A stretch of 63,478 nucleotides of DNA from Paenibacillus pabuli NBRC 13638 (GTDB lineage: Bacteria; Bacillota; Bacilli; Paenibacillales; Paenibacillaceae): NCBI RefSeq assembly GCF_001514495.1, contig NZ_BCNM01000033.1, positions 1 through 63,478 of the forward strand, in the 5' to 3' direction. How positions within the stretch are numbered: position 1 is the first letter of the stretch; each line of letters opens with the position of its first letter. Below the pieces are notes generated by a model. It was not told the DNA's origin. It did no database searches and saw only the letters and a program-made list of their open reading frames with translations. Position numbers and translations under genes: made by a program. Of this stretch, positions 1 to 8,091 are shown one piece after another.

Positions 1-54
1 CATTCAATTTGTTGCCGTTCTTCGCGTCACCGTATTTTCAGCGGCGACTTTTAT

Positions 55-83
55 AATATATCATGTTTTAGTTTACTTGGCAA
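55..83 (-). promoter_or_regulatory. Sigma-A promoter, distal of a tandem pair pointing out of the window (probable rrn P2)
   Basis: On the minus strand TTGCCA and TATATT are separated by exactly 17 bases. Transcription would run leftward out of the window through a GC-richer stretch containing GTCGCCGCTG. No coding sequence follows in the window. Two tandem promoters at this locus, next to pdaB, match the position of rRNA operons in Bacillus, so I infer a 16S gene just to the left; that gene itself is not visible. Confidence 0.55.
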
Positions 84-164
84 GCACTTTTTTTGATTTA
101 ATTTTCATCACTATATTTCGGTGCTTGTTTCGGTTAACTTCTCCTTAAAAAAGGAACGAAAATT

Positions 165-193
165 AATTTATCATATTGAACAAAAAAGGTCAA
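165..193 (-). promoter_or_regulatory. Sigma-A promoter, proximal of the tandem pair (probable rrn P1)
   Basis: On the minus strand TTGACC and TAAATT are spaced by 17 bases, 110 bases upstream of the second promoter. The region 1-340 otherwise holds no convincing gene. A hairpin with a 10-pair stem (about 271-304, two G-U pairs) lies just downstream of the small gene at 341-571, but it has no clear T-run. Confidence 0.5.
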
Positions 194-340
194 CCCTTTT
201 TCGACAAATTGTTCCCTACTCTCTTTCAAAGCCCTTCTCTTCTTTAATTTACTTGATATTCATGAGATTTGAGGTACAGCGCTGGCTATACCGGGCCGCA
301 CCTCTCATATAGTCAACTGATTTATCCCTATGGCATATCA

Positions 341-571
341 TTATGGCTTGGACTTTTTTAATTTACCGCCTCTTGCATATTTGGATAGCTCTTTGGGTGG
401 CGCAAAGCGTGCATACATCCGGAACACTGTCTTATAGCGACTCGCAATGGCGTATTTGATTTCTTGATCGAGACGGTTGTCACTTAAATCGAACAACATT
501 TCATCAAGTTCTTTGCGTAATACATAATCTAGTTCTTTGCATTCCTTCTCGTTAAACAGCATACCCAGCAT
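341..571 (-). CDS. Small conserved-looking hypothetical protein, 76 aa
   Basis: I do not recognise this protein. It has a good start: AAGGAG sits 8 bases before the ATG. It is highly charged, with an acidic N-terminal half (ELDYVLRKELDEML) and a basic tail ending KLKKSKP, no cysteine and no membrane segment. The shape suggests a small helical cytosolic protein. It lies between the putative rRNA promoters and the SpoIIM-family gene, on the same strand as the latter but 208 bases away, so co-transcription is uncertain. Confidence 0.6.
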   Translation of the reverse strand: MLGMLFNEKECKELDYVLRKELDEMLFDLSDNRLDQEIKYAIASRYKTVFRMYARFAPPKELSKYARGGKLKKSKP

Positions 572-779
572 TAGAGTTCTCCTTTTTCTGCATATGGATA
601 ATGGCGCGCCCTATGTATTCAAGTTCAAGCCCTTTCGATCAGAGCTCTATATTGGACAACGCCGGTTTTAGAAGCAATCCTAGGATCATCTTTGTCTGCC
701 CTTTTGTGGTTGCTTCTGAAACCCGTTTTATTGTTATGGTCAACTTTCTGAAAATTTATGAATGTCATCCCATATAAAT

Positions 780-1397
780 TTATCCACGCACCAGGCTGTA
801 GGTAAATGTACTTTCGATAATCGCTGCAACAAAAAGCAAAATAACAATCCAGAAGGATGCAGTTACCGTTGTGCGCATAAATGCACTCCAGTGACTGCCA
901 AGCGTATTTCGTTTCTCCCCGCCAAATTGAGCAAGACTTTTGAGAACCAACCCGCCAAATCTTAATCCGAATGCACATGCGATAATAATAACCGGAATTT
1001 CAATAATACCATGTGGAAGAAGTCCCTTAACGACAATATCAAAAAAGCTTGCCCCATAGTTCATTGTGGTATGAACAAGAAAACCGATAACCATTCCATT
1101 AATCAACAGGAAAATGACAGGCAGGATACCTAAAAACAGACCGGCGTAAATCACAAGTACGCTTTTGATGGCATTATTGAAAAAGATAAAAAGGAAGAAG
1201 TTCCATTGCACATTTCCCCCCTGCTCCAGCCGTTCACTGACCTCTCTAAGTCCCCCAATCTGTTTTAACAATAAATCCTCCAGCGGACCCGTACTGATCC
1301 ACCCTGCACCTATGCCAACAACAAACAATACAACTGACCAAATTAATGCACCCCTAATCGAACCTAGAGCTCTGAGAAATGTACTGAATTTTAACAT
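780..1397 (-). CDS. spoIIM: SpoIIM-family (stage II sporulation protein M) membrane protein
   Basis: The protein of 205 aa starts at the ATG preceded by ACAGGAGG; an upstream in-frame extension to 1490 lacks a ribosome site. It has about five hydrophobic segments (starting near residue 14 and ending near the C-terminus) and the PHGIIEIP block that marks the SpoIIM/DUF95 family. In Bacillus, SpoIIM works with SpoIID and SpoIIP in the mother-cell membrane to drive engulfment. Here the gene is divergent from pdaB, unlike in B. subtilis, where spoIIM lies elsewhere. The DUF95 family also has non-sporulation members, so the exact orthology is inferred. A CATACGTT box (1434-1441, minus strand) 37 bases upstream resembles a sigma-E -10 element. 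Confidence 0.8.
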   Translation of the reverse strand: MLKFSTFLRALGSIRGALIWSVVLFVVGIGAGWISTGPLEDLLLKQIGGLREVSERLEQGGNVQWNFFLFIFFNNAIKSVLVIYAGLFLGILPVIFLLINGMVIGFLVHTTMNYGASFFDIVVKGLLPHGIIEIPVIIIACAFGLRFGGLVLKSLAQFGGEKRNTLGSHWSAFMRTTVTASFWIVILLFVAAIIESTFTYSLVRG

Positions 1398-1445
1398 AAT
1401 AACCTCCTGTGGAAACAAGATGATGGACAAACAAACGTATGATAC

Positions 1446-1473
1446 GAATAACTGCGAGGTACGAGCATACATT
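1446..1473 (+). promoter_or_regulatory. Candidate sporulation-sigma promoter for pdaB
   Basis: CATACATT at 1466-1473 matches the sigma-E -10 consensus at all positions. GAATA lies 15 bases upstream; this is at the short end of the accepted spacing and fits sigma-F/G -35 boxes as well as the sigma-E ATA core. The transcript would begin about 40 bases before pdaB. The assignment to one particular sporulation sigma factor is inference. Confidence 0.4.
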
Positions 1474-1517
1474 GGAGAGTAAACAAGCATTTCTTAAGGG
1501 AGAGGGGCGCTTATTGG

Positions 1518-2294
1518 ATGAACTCGTTCTATGTATTTAGCGGCAAAAAGATCAAACGTTTCCTGATTGTACTGGTTGCTGCCGTCTTCGCTATCGGGAT
1601 TATTTATCTGGAGAGCGGCAATGTTTCCGTATTCTCGGAAGATGCACCGTCTGCCGTCTACAGTGTACCAACCGAGAAAAAGGTTATCGCACTTACCTTT
1701 GACATTAGCTGGGGAGACAAACGGACAGAACCCATCTTAAAAGTCCTTCAGGATAACAAGGTGGAGAAGGCAACCTTTTTCCTATCCTCCCCATGGAGCA
1801 AGACTCATCCCGAGATTGTAACAGCGATCAAAGACGCAGGATACGAAATTGGCAGCCACGGTCACAAACACGACAACTACAGCAGTCTGACTGAAGATGA
1901 AATCCGCAAGGAAATTTCTACAGCTCATAGCATTTTAACCGATTTAACGGGAAAAGAACCGAAATTGCTACGCCTGCCTAATGGAGATTTTGACAAACGT
2001 GTTCTTCAGGTAGCCAGCAGTCTAAACTATCAAGTTGTTCAATGGGACACCGATTCGCAGGATTGGAAGAACCCCGGTGTACAGACCATTGTTGATCGTG
2101 TTGTTAGCAAAGCACATCCGGGTGACATCGTGCTACTGCACGCCAGTGATTCATCGAAACAAACGCACGAAGCATTGCCAGTCATTATCGACAAGTTAAA
2201 AAAGCAAGGGTATGAATTCGTGACTGTTTCCGAGCTGCTTAATCATTCAAGTGTCAAAGGTAAAGAGGTTCGCGATCAGGCGAGCGCACAGTAA
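1518..2294 (+). CDS. pdaB: Sporulation polysaccharide deacetylase-family protein PdaB
   Basis: The 258 aa protein has one N-terminal membrane anchor (residues 13-33) followed by a NodB-type carbohydrate esterase domain. Visible catalytic blocks are TFD (60-62, general base and metal Asp), SHGHKH (113-118, metal-binding histidines), LRLPNGDFD (151-159, variant of the usual RxPY/RxPNG motif), WDTDSQDW (176-183) and LLHAS (206-210). PdaB homologues act during late spore formation and are needed for spore stability. The gene lies beside gerD and kbaA as in Bacillus (ybaN). It starts after AAGGGAGAGG. A sporulation-type -10 element lies upstream and a bidirectional terminator follows at 2380. Confidence 0.93.
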   Translation: MNSFYVFSGKKIKRFLIVLVAAVFAIGIIYLESGNVSVFSEDAPSAVYSVPTEKKVIALTFDISWGDKRTEPILKVLQDNKVEKATFFLSSPWSKTHPEIVTAIKDAGYEIGSHGHKHDNYSSLTEDEIRKEISTAHSILTDLTGKEPKLLRLPNGDFDKRVLQVASSLNYQVVQWDTDSQDWKNPGVQTIVDRVVSKAHPGDIVLLHASDSSKQTHEALPVIIDKLKKQGYEFVTVSELLNHSSVKGKEVRDQASAQ

Positions 2295-2379
2295 CGGTAC
2301 ACCTTTAAGCTTAGCTAATAAAAACTATCGTAACCCTTGGAGCTATCTCATGTAAAAAAGCGCCGAAGCGCCATAAATG

Positions 2380-2408
2380 AAAAGAGCTAACCAGGTTAGC
2401 TCTTTTTG
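2380..2408. terminator. Bidirectional terminator between pdaB and kbaA
   Basis: An 11-base stem AAAGAGCTAA with its complement around a CCAGG loop is flanked by T/A runs on both sides, so it can stop pdaB (plus) and kbaA (minus), which converge here. Confidence 0.8.
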
Positions 2409-2423
2409 GCGTTTTTAAAATCA

Positions 2424-3059
2424 TCATAACGCATGGCTTTCTTTTATTTGCTCGTTCTTTCCACTTGCCCGTTCCTCCATGGCTCCATCCACCAGCCTAT
2501 GCAATATCAGCATTTGGTATGCATTACAGATTAGCAGTGGAACTACAATAAAGATGGTGGCCGCATTCACATCAATTCGCAACACACCGATCGTCTCCAC
2601 CACGGTAACAGCTACCATGAAAAAGAGTGTAGGCACGAGAGCCGAAATATGCGTCTGCTTCACCTTAACGTAAGCGGTAACAATTCCGGCAGCCAGAATA
2701 ATGATTCCAAGCACTATATCGGATAGGCGTTCTCGTTCCCCACCGACAAACAAGCGTAAAAACATTACATCAAGCAAAGCCAACACGGTTAGAACAATCT
2801 GTACCATTTGCCAACTTCGTTTGGAAAATACACCCTTGCCCATATAGTTCAATATCAAGTATGCGAAAAAACCCATTTGCGAATACACGCTAATCATAAT
2901 TCCAGACCCAAACAAAATCAGGAGATAAATTAAAAAATCAGTCATTCCATTTGTTTTCTCTCCATTAACCACCATCATAATTAAACCTGTCACTAATGAT
3001 CCTGCAGCCCCAATAAGCAAAGCTGACCAAAATAGGAAAAACCATTTACGTAAATTCAA
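2424..3059 (-). CDS. kbaA: KbaA, KinB-signalling activation membrane protein
   Basis: This 211 aa integral membrane protein has about six hydrophobic segments and a charged cytosolic tail (KNEQIKESHAL). By length, sequence character and position between pdaB and gerD it matches KbaA, which in B. subtilis is required for KinB to feed phosphate into the Spo0A phosphorelay at the start of sporulation. The start codon is TTG, 7 bases after GGGGGTGG; no in-frame ATG with a ribosome site is available. It is divergent from gerD. Confidence 0.85.
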   Translation of the reverse strand: MNLRKWFFLFWSALLIGAAGSLVTGLIMMVVNGEKTNGMTDFLIYLLILFGSGIMISVYSQMGFFAYLILNYMGKGVFSKRSWQMVQIVLTVLALLDVMFLRLFVGGERERLSDIVLGIIILAAGIVTAYVKVKQTHISALVPTLFFMVAVTVVETIGVLRIDVNAATIFIVVPLLICNAYQMLILHRLVDGAMEERASGKNEQIKESHAL

Positions 3060-3121
3060 ATGTTTTCCACCCCCGAGAGTTTATTTTACCAACCTTCACA
3101 GCAAAAAACCATCATCATTCA

Positions 3122-3151
3122 ACATATTTAGTGGTTTACCATCACATACTA
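3122..3151 (+). promoter_or_regulatory. Candidate sigma-G promoter of gerD
   Basis: CATACTA at 3145-3151 is a perfect sigma-G -10 element, and ACATA at 3122-3126 matches 4 of 5 positions of the -35 box (GHATR) at the expected spacing of 18. Known biology supports it: gerD belongs to the forespore sigma-G regulon in Bacillus. Confidence 0.6.
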
Positions 3152-3184
3152 CATCCAGTATCTAATCAAGGAGGGGTTGTGCAC

Positions 3185-3952
3185 ATGAAACGGCCTTTGT
3201 GGCAGTTATGCTGTGTCGTAATTGGACTATCCGTCATGCTCGCCGGCTGTGGCTCAGATCAGAATTACTCGCCTCCTCAGGGCGGTTATAAAGAGATGAA
3301 AACGATGGTTGTGGATATTCTCAAAAGTGACGAAGGAAAAAAAGCAGTTGAAGAAGCTCTTACAGGACAAAGTTCTTCCGGAGGCGGAGAAAGTGGGGGC
3401 GCAGGCCAAGCTGGTGGCGCAGGCGGTGGATCTGGAACAGTGGGAATGAAAATGTTAATGCCTATGCAATCTTCGGAACAAATACGTATTGCTGTAAAAG
3501 ATACCATCACTGCTCCAGAGTACAAAAAAGAATTCGAGAAAATTATGACAGACCCTCAATTTGCAGGAGAATTTGCCAAAGTAATCAATGCACAAAGCAA
3601 ACAATTGCATGAGCAATTGATTAAAGATCCGACTTATCAAAAGTCGATTGGGGACATCATGAAGTCACCTGAGGTATCCAAGATGTTCATGGACATGACC
3701 AAAACACCTGAATACCGTAAACAAACGATGACTGTTATGCAAGAAGTCATGCAGAACCCTTTATTTCGTATGGAGGTACTGACCTTACTAAAGAAAGTAG
3801 TACAGGATGAGCTTCAGCCCAAAACCGAAAGTGGCGGTCAGGGTGATCAACAAGGTAAAAGTCAAGGTGAAGACGGCGGCAGCGGCGGTGGTGGTGGTGA
3901 CGGAGGAGATGGCGGCAGCGGCGGAGACTCTGGAAGTAGCGGTGGATCTTAA
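3185..3952 (+). CDS. gerD: Spore germination lipoprotein GerD
   Basis: The start is the ATG 8 bases after AAGGAGGGG, giving 255 aa. A lipoprotein signal peptide ends in LAGC, so Cys22 should be lipidated. The core (roughly residues 30-60 and 85-210) is helical and charged. GerD forms a trimeric rod in the inner spore membrane and is needed to cluster GerA-type nutrient receptors into the germinosome. Two glycine/serine-rich segments are notable: a short one near residues 63-82 and a tail of about 39 residues made mainly of G, S, D and Q. The gene is monocistronic between a candidate sigma-G promoter and a strong terminator. Confidence 0.92.
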   Translation: MKRPLWQLCCVVIGLSVMLAGCGSDQNYSPPQGGYKEMKTMVVDILKSDEGKKAVEEALTGQSSSGGGESGGAGQAGGAGGGSGTVGMKMLMPMQSSEQIRIAVKDTITAPEYKKEFEKIMTDPQFAGEFAKVINAQSKQLHEQLIKDPTYQKSIGDIMKSPEVSKMFMDMTKTPEYRKQTMTVMQEVMQNPLFRMEVLTLLKKVVQDELQPKTESGGQGDQQGKSQGEDGGSGGGGGDGGDGGSGGDSGSSGGS

Positions 3953-4024
3953 AATTTAATAAAAGCCTTTCAATTGCTTCGAATTAAAGCCGTTATGTAG
4001 GGATACAACAATATAGATCTCACA

Positions 4025-4058
4025 AAAGCCCGCATCCGAAGATGTGGGCTTTCGTTTT
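4025..4058. terminator. Bidirectional terminator between gerD and salA
   Basis: A 12-base stem AAAGCCCGCATC with one G-T pair and a CGAA tetraloop is followed on the plus strand by CGTTTTT and on the minus strand by a short TG-rich tail, at the convergent end of gerD and salA. Confidence 0.85.
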
Positions 4059-4071
4059 TACATTTTAAAAA

Positions 4072-5172
4072 TTAAAATTTGGCATCAATAGACTGGGCAA
4101 CTTCATCGTAAATTGCTCCGATTCGTGACTCTGCCTTATAAACAGACGGGGAAAAGTCGGGTTCTGAAATATGATTGTCCGGCGATCCCAATGGAATCTG
4201 GGCAAGTAGAACGGTATGCAAACTCTCGGCAAGATTGCCACCGCCACCGCGACCAAATACATAATCCTTTTCACCGCACTTGCTGCATTCGTAATAAGCC
4301 ATGTTCTCTACAACACCAAGCAGCTCATGTTCCGTCTGAATCGCCATGGCACCTGCGCGTGCCGCTACAAAAGCAGCTGTTGCATGCGGTGTTGTAACGA
4401 TGATTTCTTTGCTATGTGGCAGCATCTGATGCACGTCCAATGCGACGTCACCCGTTCCAGGAGGCAAATCAAGCAGCATGTAATCCAGCTCCCCCCAATT
4501 TACATCGGTGAAGAATTGCCGCAGCATCCGTCCTAACATCGGTCCACGCCAAATCACCGGGTTGTTCTCCCGAATAAAGAATCCCATAGACATCACTTTT
4601 ACACCAAATCGCTCTACAGGTTGAATGATTCCATCCTCGACGACCGGATATTCTTCAATCCCCATCATATCAGGTACACTGAAGCCGTATATATCTGCAT
4701 CAATTAAACCAACCCTCTTGCCTTGACGCGCCAGAGCTGCAGCCAGATTCACGGTTACCGTTGATTTGCCGACGCCCCCTTTACCACTTGCAATCGCAAT
4801 AAAACGCACTCCGGATTCAGGACTTAACAACTCATGTCCATCCAGCCCAGCTGCGTGGCCCTTTACAAGCACTTCATCCTGCTCGTCTTCATGTTCGGCT
4901 TGTCCTCTATTCAGGCTCTCACGCTCATGCTCAGACGCTGCACGCAGACGAATATGTACATCATTCACTCCGTGTTGGGACAACAGATTGCGCGTGGCAT
5001 CACTAAGAGCACTTGTTTCCTCTAAGTTATTCTCCAACGTCACAATGGTAAGTGCAACATGATTTTCTTTAACCATGACATCGCGGACCCACTGGAGTTC
5101 AGTCAAACTTACTCCCAATTGCGGTTCCTGTAATGGCTGCAATAGTTCAAGTATCTGTTCTTTTGATAACAT
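4072..5172 (-). CDS. salA: Mrp/NBP35-family P-loop ATPase SalA (Fe-S carrier type)
   Basis: This 366 aa protein begins with an MIP18/DUF59-like domain (residues 1-80), then an acidic linker, then a deviant Walker A SGKGGVGKST (129-138) of the ParA/Mrp type, DLPPGTGD (235-242) and a CSKC pair (Cys296, Cys299) that in this family bridges an Fe-S cluster in the dimer. In B. subtilis the protein (SalA, ybaL) also acts as a regulator that lowers scoC expression; which role dominates here cannot be read from sequence. It follows cwlD by 79 bases and is probably co-transcribed with it. Confidence 0.88.
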   Translation of the reverse strand: MLSKEQILELLQPLQEPQLGVSLTELQWVRDVMVKENHVALTIVTLENNLEETSALSDATRNLLSQHGVNDVHIRLRAASEHERESLNRGQAEHEDEQDEVLVKGHAAGLDGHELLSPESGVRFIAIASGKGGVGKSTVTVNLAAALARQGKRVGLIDADIYGFSVPDMMGIEEYPVVEDGIIQPVERFGVKVMSMGFFIRENNPVIWRGPMLGRMLRQFFTDVNWGELDYMLLDLPPGTGDVALDVHQMLPHSKEIIVTTPHATAAFVAARAGAMAIQTEHELLGVVENMAYYECSKCGEKDYVFGRGGGGNLAESLHTVLLAQIPLGSPDNHISEPDFSPSVYKAESRIGAIYDEVAQSIDAKF

Positions 5173-5251
5173 CAGACAGCACCTCAGCTTTATCTATTGG
5201 CATGTAATTAGGTATGCTGGTCCAATTATATCATTACCTTTCTCATTATGA

Positions 5252-6007
5252 CTAACTTTTAGGACGTTCTCCTGAGGAATAACGGAGAATGCCATTATAG
5301 ATGGACGCAGCCACTTTGCGCTGATAGGCTTCATCGGCAAGCATACGTGCCTCTTCCGGATGAGAAAGGAATCCTACCTCTACAAGTGCCGAGGGGATTT
5401 TTAGAGCCTGGAGCAAGTAAACCGTATTAACCGTTTTAGCTATTCGATCTGTATTTTCCAAATTACGAATCATTTCTTGCTGAAGCAGGTTGGCCAGTCC
5501 TTCATTGTCTGGATGGTTCGGTGTATAAAAAACTTGCGCGCCACTCCATCGGTTCGACGGAACACTATTCATGTGGATACTGATAAAAAGATCTGCTTGT
5601 TTATCTTCGATTCTTCTTACCCTTTGTTTCAGATCTTCCGTCTTGCGTTTAGAGTACCCTTTGGTATCTGAAGCAGCCAGATCGGTGTCTATTTCTCGGG
5701 TCATCACAACCAAGGCCCCGGCCTGCTGCAGATAATCGCGTACATACAGGGCAATGGACAAATTGATGTCTTTCTCGATGACTCCCTGCTTACTGACAGC
5801 TCCCCCGTCTGGTCCTCCATGTCCTGCATCAATGGCTATGACTTTACCTGCTAACGGCAAACCCCAGTAACCGGACATTTTGGATGAAGGGAGTTCATAC
5901 GTGACTACCACAACAAACATCGCAAGCAGGCAGAGGCTTAACATGACCCTCTTGATTGTACGCAGCCTGATCCAGACCACAAAGTGCTTCCCCATATTTT
6001 TACGCAT
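5252..6007 (-). CDS. cwlD: CwlD, spore cortex N-acetylmuramoyl-L-alanine amidase
   Basis: The 251 aa protein has an N-terminal membrane anchor (about 18-37) and an Amidase_3 domain with the zinc ligands and catalytic glutamates in place: His63 in DAGHGG, Glu78, His145 in ISIHMNS and Glu210 in ALVEVGF. CwlD trims peptides from muramic acid during cortex synthesis so that PdaA can make muramic-delta-lactam, the mark recognised by germination lytic enzymes. It starts 7 bases after GAGGTGG. The 68-base spacer from sat holds a hairpin and a sigma-E-like promoter. Confidence 0.93.
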   Translation of the reverse strand: MRKNMGKHFVVWIRLRTIKRVMLSLCLLAMFVVVVTYELPSSKMSGYWGLPLAGKVIAIDAGHGGPDGGAVSKQGVIEKDINLSIALYVRDYLQQAGALVVMTREIDTDLAASDTKGYSKRKTEDLKQRVRRIEDKQADLFISIHMNSVPSNRWSGAQVFYTPNHPDNEGLANLLQQEMIRNLENTDRIAKTVNTVYLLQALKIPSALVEVGFLSHPEEARMLADEAYQRKVAASIYNGILRYSSGERPKS

Positions 6008-6014
6008 AAAAAAA

Positions 6015-6054
6015 CCACCTCGTCCCTATAAATGATTCTAATCATCTATATGGG
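6015..6054 (-). repeat. Hairpin immediately upstream of cwlD
   Basis: Arms beginning GTCCC and ending GGGAC (6022-6026 and 6052-6056 region) with inner TATA and ATGAT segments pair almost completely around TCTA, with one bulge. On the minus strand the stem is followed by GAGGTGG and seven T residues, so it combines terminator-like structure with the cwlD ribosome site. It may end sat transcripts or modulate cwlD translation. Confidence 0.5.
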
Positions 6055-6073
6055 ACAAGATGGACAAATATAC
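6045..6073 (-). promoter_or_regulatory. Candidate sigma-E promoter for cwlD
   Basis: On the minus strand GTATATT (6 of 7 match to the sigma-E -35 consensus KMATATT) is followed after 14 bases by CATATAGA (5 of 8 to CATAYAHT). Known biology: cwlD is sigma-E controlled in Bacillus. The -10 match is imperfect. Confidence 0.4.
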
Positions 6074-6075
6074 CG

Positions 6076-7245
6076 TTAGGAGCGGACTTGCTCAGCCATT
6101 CCTTCAATCAGCACCTCAGCTACCTCAGGACGCGTAAATTCAGGTGGAGGGCATTGACCGTCACGCAGCAACCCACGTACTTTGGTACCGGACAGCGCCA
6201 TATGGTGCTCTTTATCATGAGGGCAGGTTTTGCTTGATGCCATGTTGCCGCATTTGGTGCAGAAAAAACTATGCTCGAAAAACAAAGGCGTGATCCCGAG
6301 TTCTTCTGCTGTAAAGTTTGTAAAGATCTCCTGAGCTTCATACGTTCCATAGTAGTCACCCACACCTGCATGGTCACGGCCTACAATAAAGTGAGTACAA
6401 CCGTAATTTTTGCGAACCATAGCGTGGAAAATCGCCTCACGTGGACCAGCATACCGCATAGCAGCCGGGAACACGCCGAGAAACGCACGATCGGCCGGAT
6501 AATAGTTCTCCAGCAACACCAGGTAACTCTTCATGCGCACATCAGCAGGCACGTCATCTGACTTGGTTTCCCCTACAAGCGGGTTTAAGAACAGAGCGTC
6601 CACTATCTCCATTGCGCTCTTCTGAATGTACTCATGAGCCCGATGGACCGGATTACGCGTCTGAAAACCCACGACGGTTTTCCAACCCTTATCCTGGAAC
6701 GTTTTCCGTGTCTCAGCAGGATCATAATAAAACTGTTCGAATTTTGCCGGTTTCGGGCGATTCAAAACCTGAATCGGTCCTCCCACATAAGTTGCAGGTC
6801 GTTCCAATAGTTTTTTCACACCCGGATGCTCTGGATCATCGGTTTTGAAAACACGCCGCGCTTCTTCACCTTGGTCGACATTGTATACACTCTTCACTTC
6901 CAGCAGACCGTATGTCACGCCATCGTCTTCGCCGACAAGCGCCACTGTCTCTCCGATCCGAAGGGCCGCAGCCTGCTGTTCATCTACAGCCAGAGTAATT
7001 GGTATACTCCATACTGTTCCGTCCGCAAGACGCATACGCGATATAACCGACAGATAGTCTTCTTCATTCATGAAACCCTGAAGCGGTGAAAATGCACCCA
7101 CACCAATTAGATCCAAATCGGATATGGTCCAGCTGTTGATACGTAGAGAGGAAAGTTTCTCGCTCTCCTGTAATAATTGTTCCCGTTCTTCTCCTTGTAC
7201 GACACGCTGAATTAGCGTACCTCCATGAGGCAGAATCGAAGTCAT
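6076..7245 (-). CDS. sat: Sulfate adenylyltransferase (ATP sulfurylase)
   Basis: This 389 aa single-domain Sat joins sulfate to ATP to give adenylyl-sulfate (APS) in the cytosol, the first step of assimilatory sulfate reduction. The active-site blocks QTRNP (195-199), the HxxH of PVHRAHE (His201, His204) and GRDHAG (289-294) are intact. A C-terminal CTKCGNM plus CPHD cysteine group probably holds a zinc. Unlike fungal enzymes it carries no APS-kinase domain. It lies 85 bases downstream of cysH, with which it forms a two-gene unit converting sulfate to sulfite, and just upstream of cwlD. Confidence 0.95.
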   Translation of the reverse strand: MTSILPHGGTLIQRVVQGEEREQLLQESEKLSSLRINSWTISDLDLIGVGAFSPLQGFMNEEDYLSVISRMRLADGTVWSIPITLAVDEQQAAALRIGETVALVGEDDGVTYGLLEVKSVYNVDQGEEARRVFKTDDPEHPGVKKLLERPATYVGGPIQVLNRPKPAKFEQFYYDPAETRKTFQDKGWKTVVGFQTRNPVHRAHEYIQKSAMEIVDALFLNPLVGETKSDDVPADVRMKSYLVLLENYYPADRAFLGVFPAAMRYAGPREAIFHAMVRKNYGCTHFIVGRDHAGVGDYYGTYEAQEIFTNFTAEELGITPLFFEHSFFCTKCGNMASSKTCPHDKEHHMALSGTKVRGLLRDGQCPPPEFTRPEVAEVLIEGMAEQVRS

Positions 7246-7330
7246 CTTGTCAGCTCCCTGTTACTCCATTTTTTATATCATCAGATTGAATTCATAGCAC
7301 TATAACATCCAACGTTTACTCTAACCTGAT

Positions 7331-8023
7331 TTATTTATGAAGGCCACATTCCGTTTTATCATTTCCAGACCAGCGTCCCGCTCGTGGATCTTCTCCAGGC
7401 ATAACCTGACGTGTGCAATACTCACAGCCGATACTCGGGTAATTCTGATCATGCAATGGGTTGTACACGACGTTATTGGCACGGATATAATCCCATACAT
7501 CCTCTGAAGTCCAGTGGGCGATCGGGTTGAACTTCATGAGACCGAACTTGGAATCATACTCGACCTTCTTCGAATTTGCACGGGTCGGAGCCTGATCCCT
7601 CCGTATTCCGGTAATCCAAGCATCATACTGGGAAAGAATGCGTGTCAGTGGCTCAACCTTACGAATATTGCAGCAAGCATTAGGATCCGATTTCCACAAT
7701 TCATCTCCATGTTGAGCCGCCTGCTCTTCAGGAGTAATTTTCGGAGCAACACGTACAAAATCAAGATTGTATTTCTCCTTCATTTTGTCGCGTGTTTCGT
7801 ATGTCTCCTTAAAATGAAAATCGGTATCGAGATAAAATATATCCGTAGATGGACTGATCTTCTGAAGCATATCTACAAGTACAACATCTTCCGCACCGAA
7901 GCTGCATGCAAAAGTGATATTTGGAAACGTCTCAATGGCATATCGAATAATGTCCTCTGGACTCGCATGCTCCAACTCTTCAGCTTTCTTACGTGCAAGG
8001 TCTTCTTTCTCCAACAAGTTCAT
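7331..8023 (-). CDS. cysH: Assimilatory APS/PAPS reductase CysH (4Fe-4S type)
   Basis: The start chosen is the ATG about 10 bases after a GGGGG run, giving 230 aa; an ATG-less extension to 8047 is not supported. An adenine nucleotide alpha-hydrolase fold is followed by two cysteine pairs, Cys117-Cys118 and Cys200/Cys203, which bind a 4Fe-4S cluster and mark enzymes that can use APS directly. The catalytic ECGLH with Cys226 sits at the C-terminus. The enzyme reduces APS to sulfite with thioredoxin. Its neighbour sat makes the substrate, and no APS kinase gene is nearby, consistent with direct APS use. Confidence 0.93.
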   Translation of the reverse strand: MNLLEKEDLARKKAEELEHASPEDIIRYAIETFPNITFACSFGAEDVVLVDMLQKISPSTDIFYLDTDFHFKETYETRDKMKEKYNLDFVRVAPKITPEEQAAQHGDELWKSDPNACCNIRKVEPLTRILSQYDAWITGIRRDQAPTRANSKKVEYDSKFGLMKFNPIAHWTSEDVWDYIRANNVVYNPLHDQNYPSIGCEYCTRQVMPGEDPRAGRWSGNDKTECGLHK

Positions 8024-8091
8024 CTTTGCATTTCCCCCATTCTGCATTTCAATACATCTTAAAGCCGACTAATCTAATATGAATTATGTAT

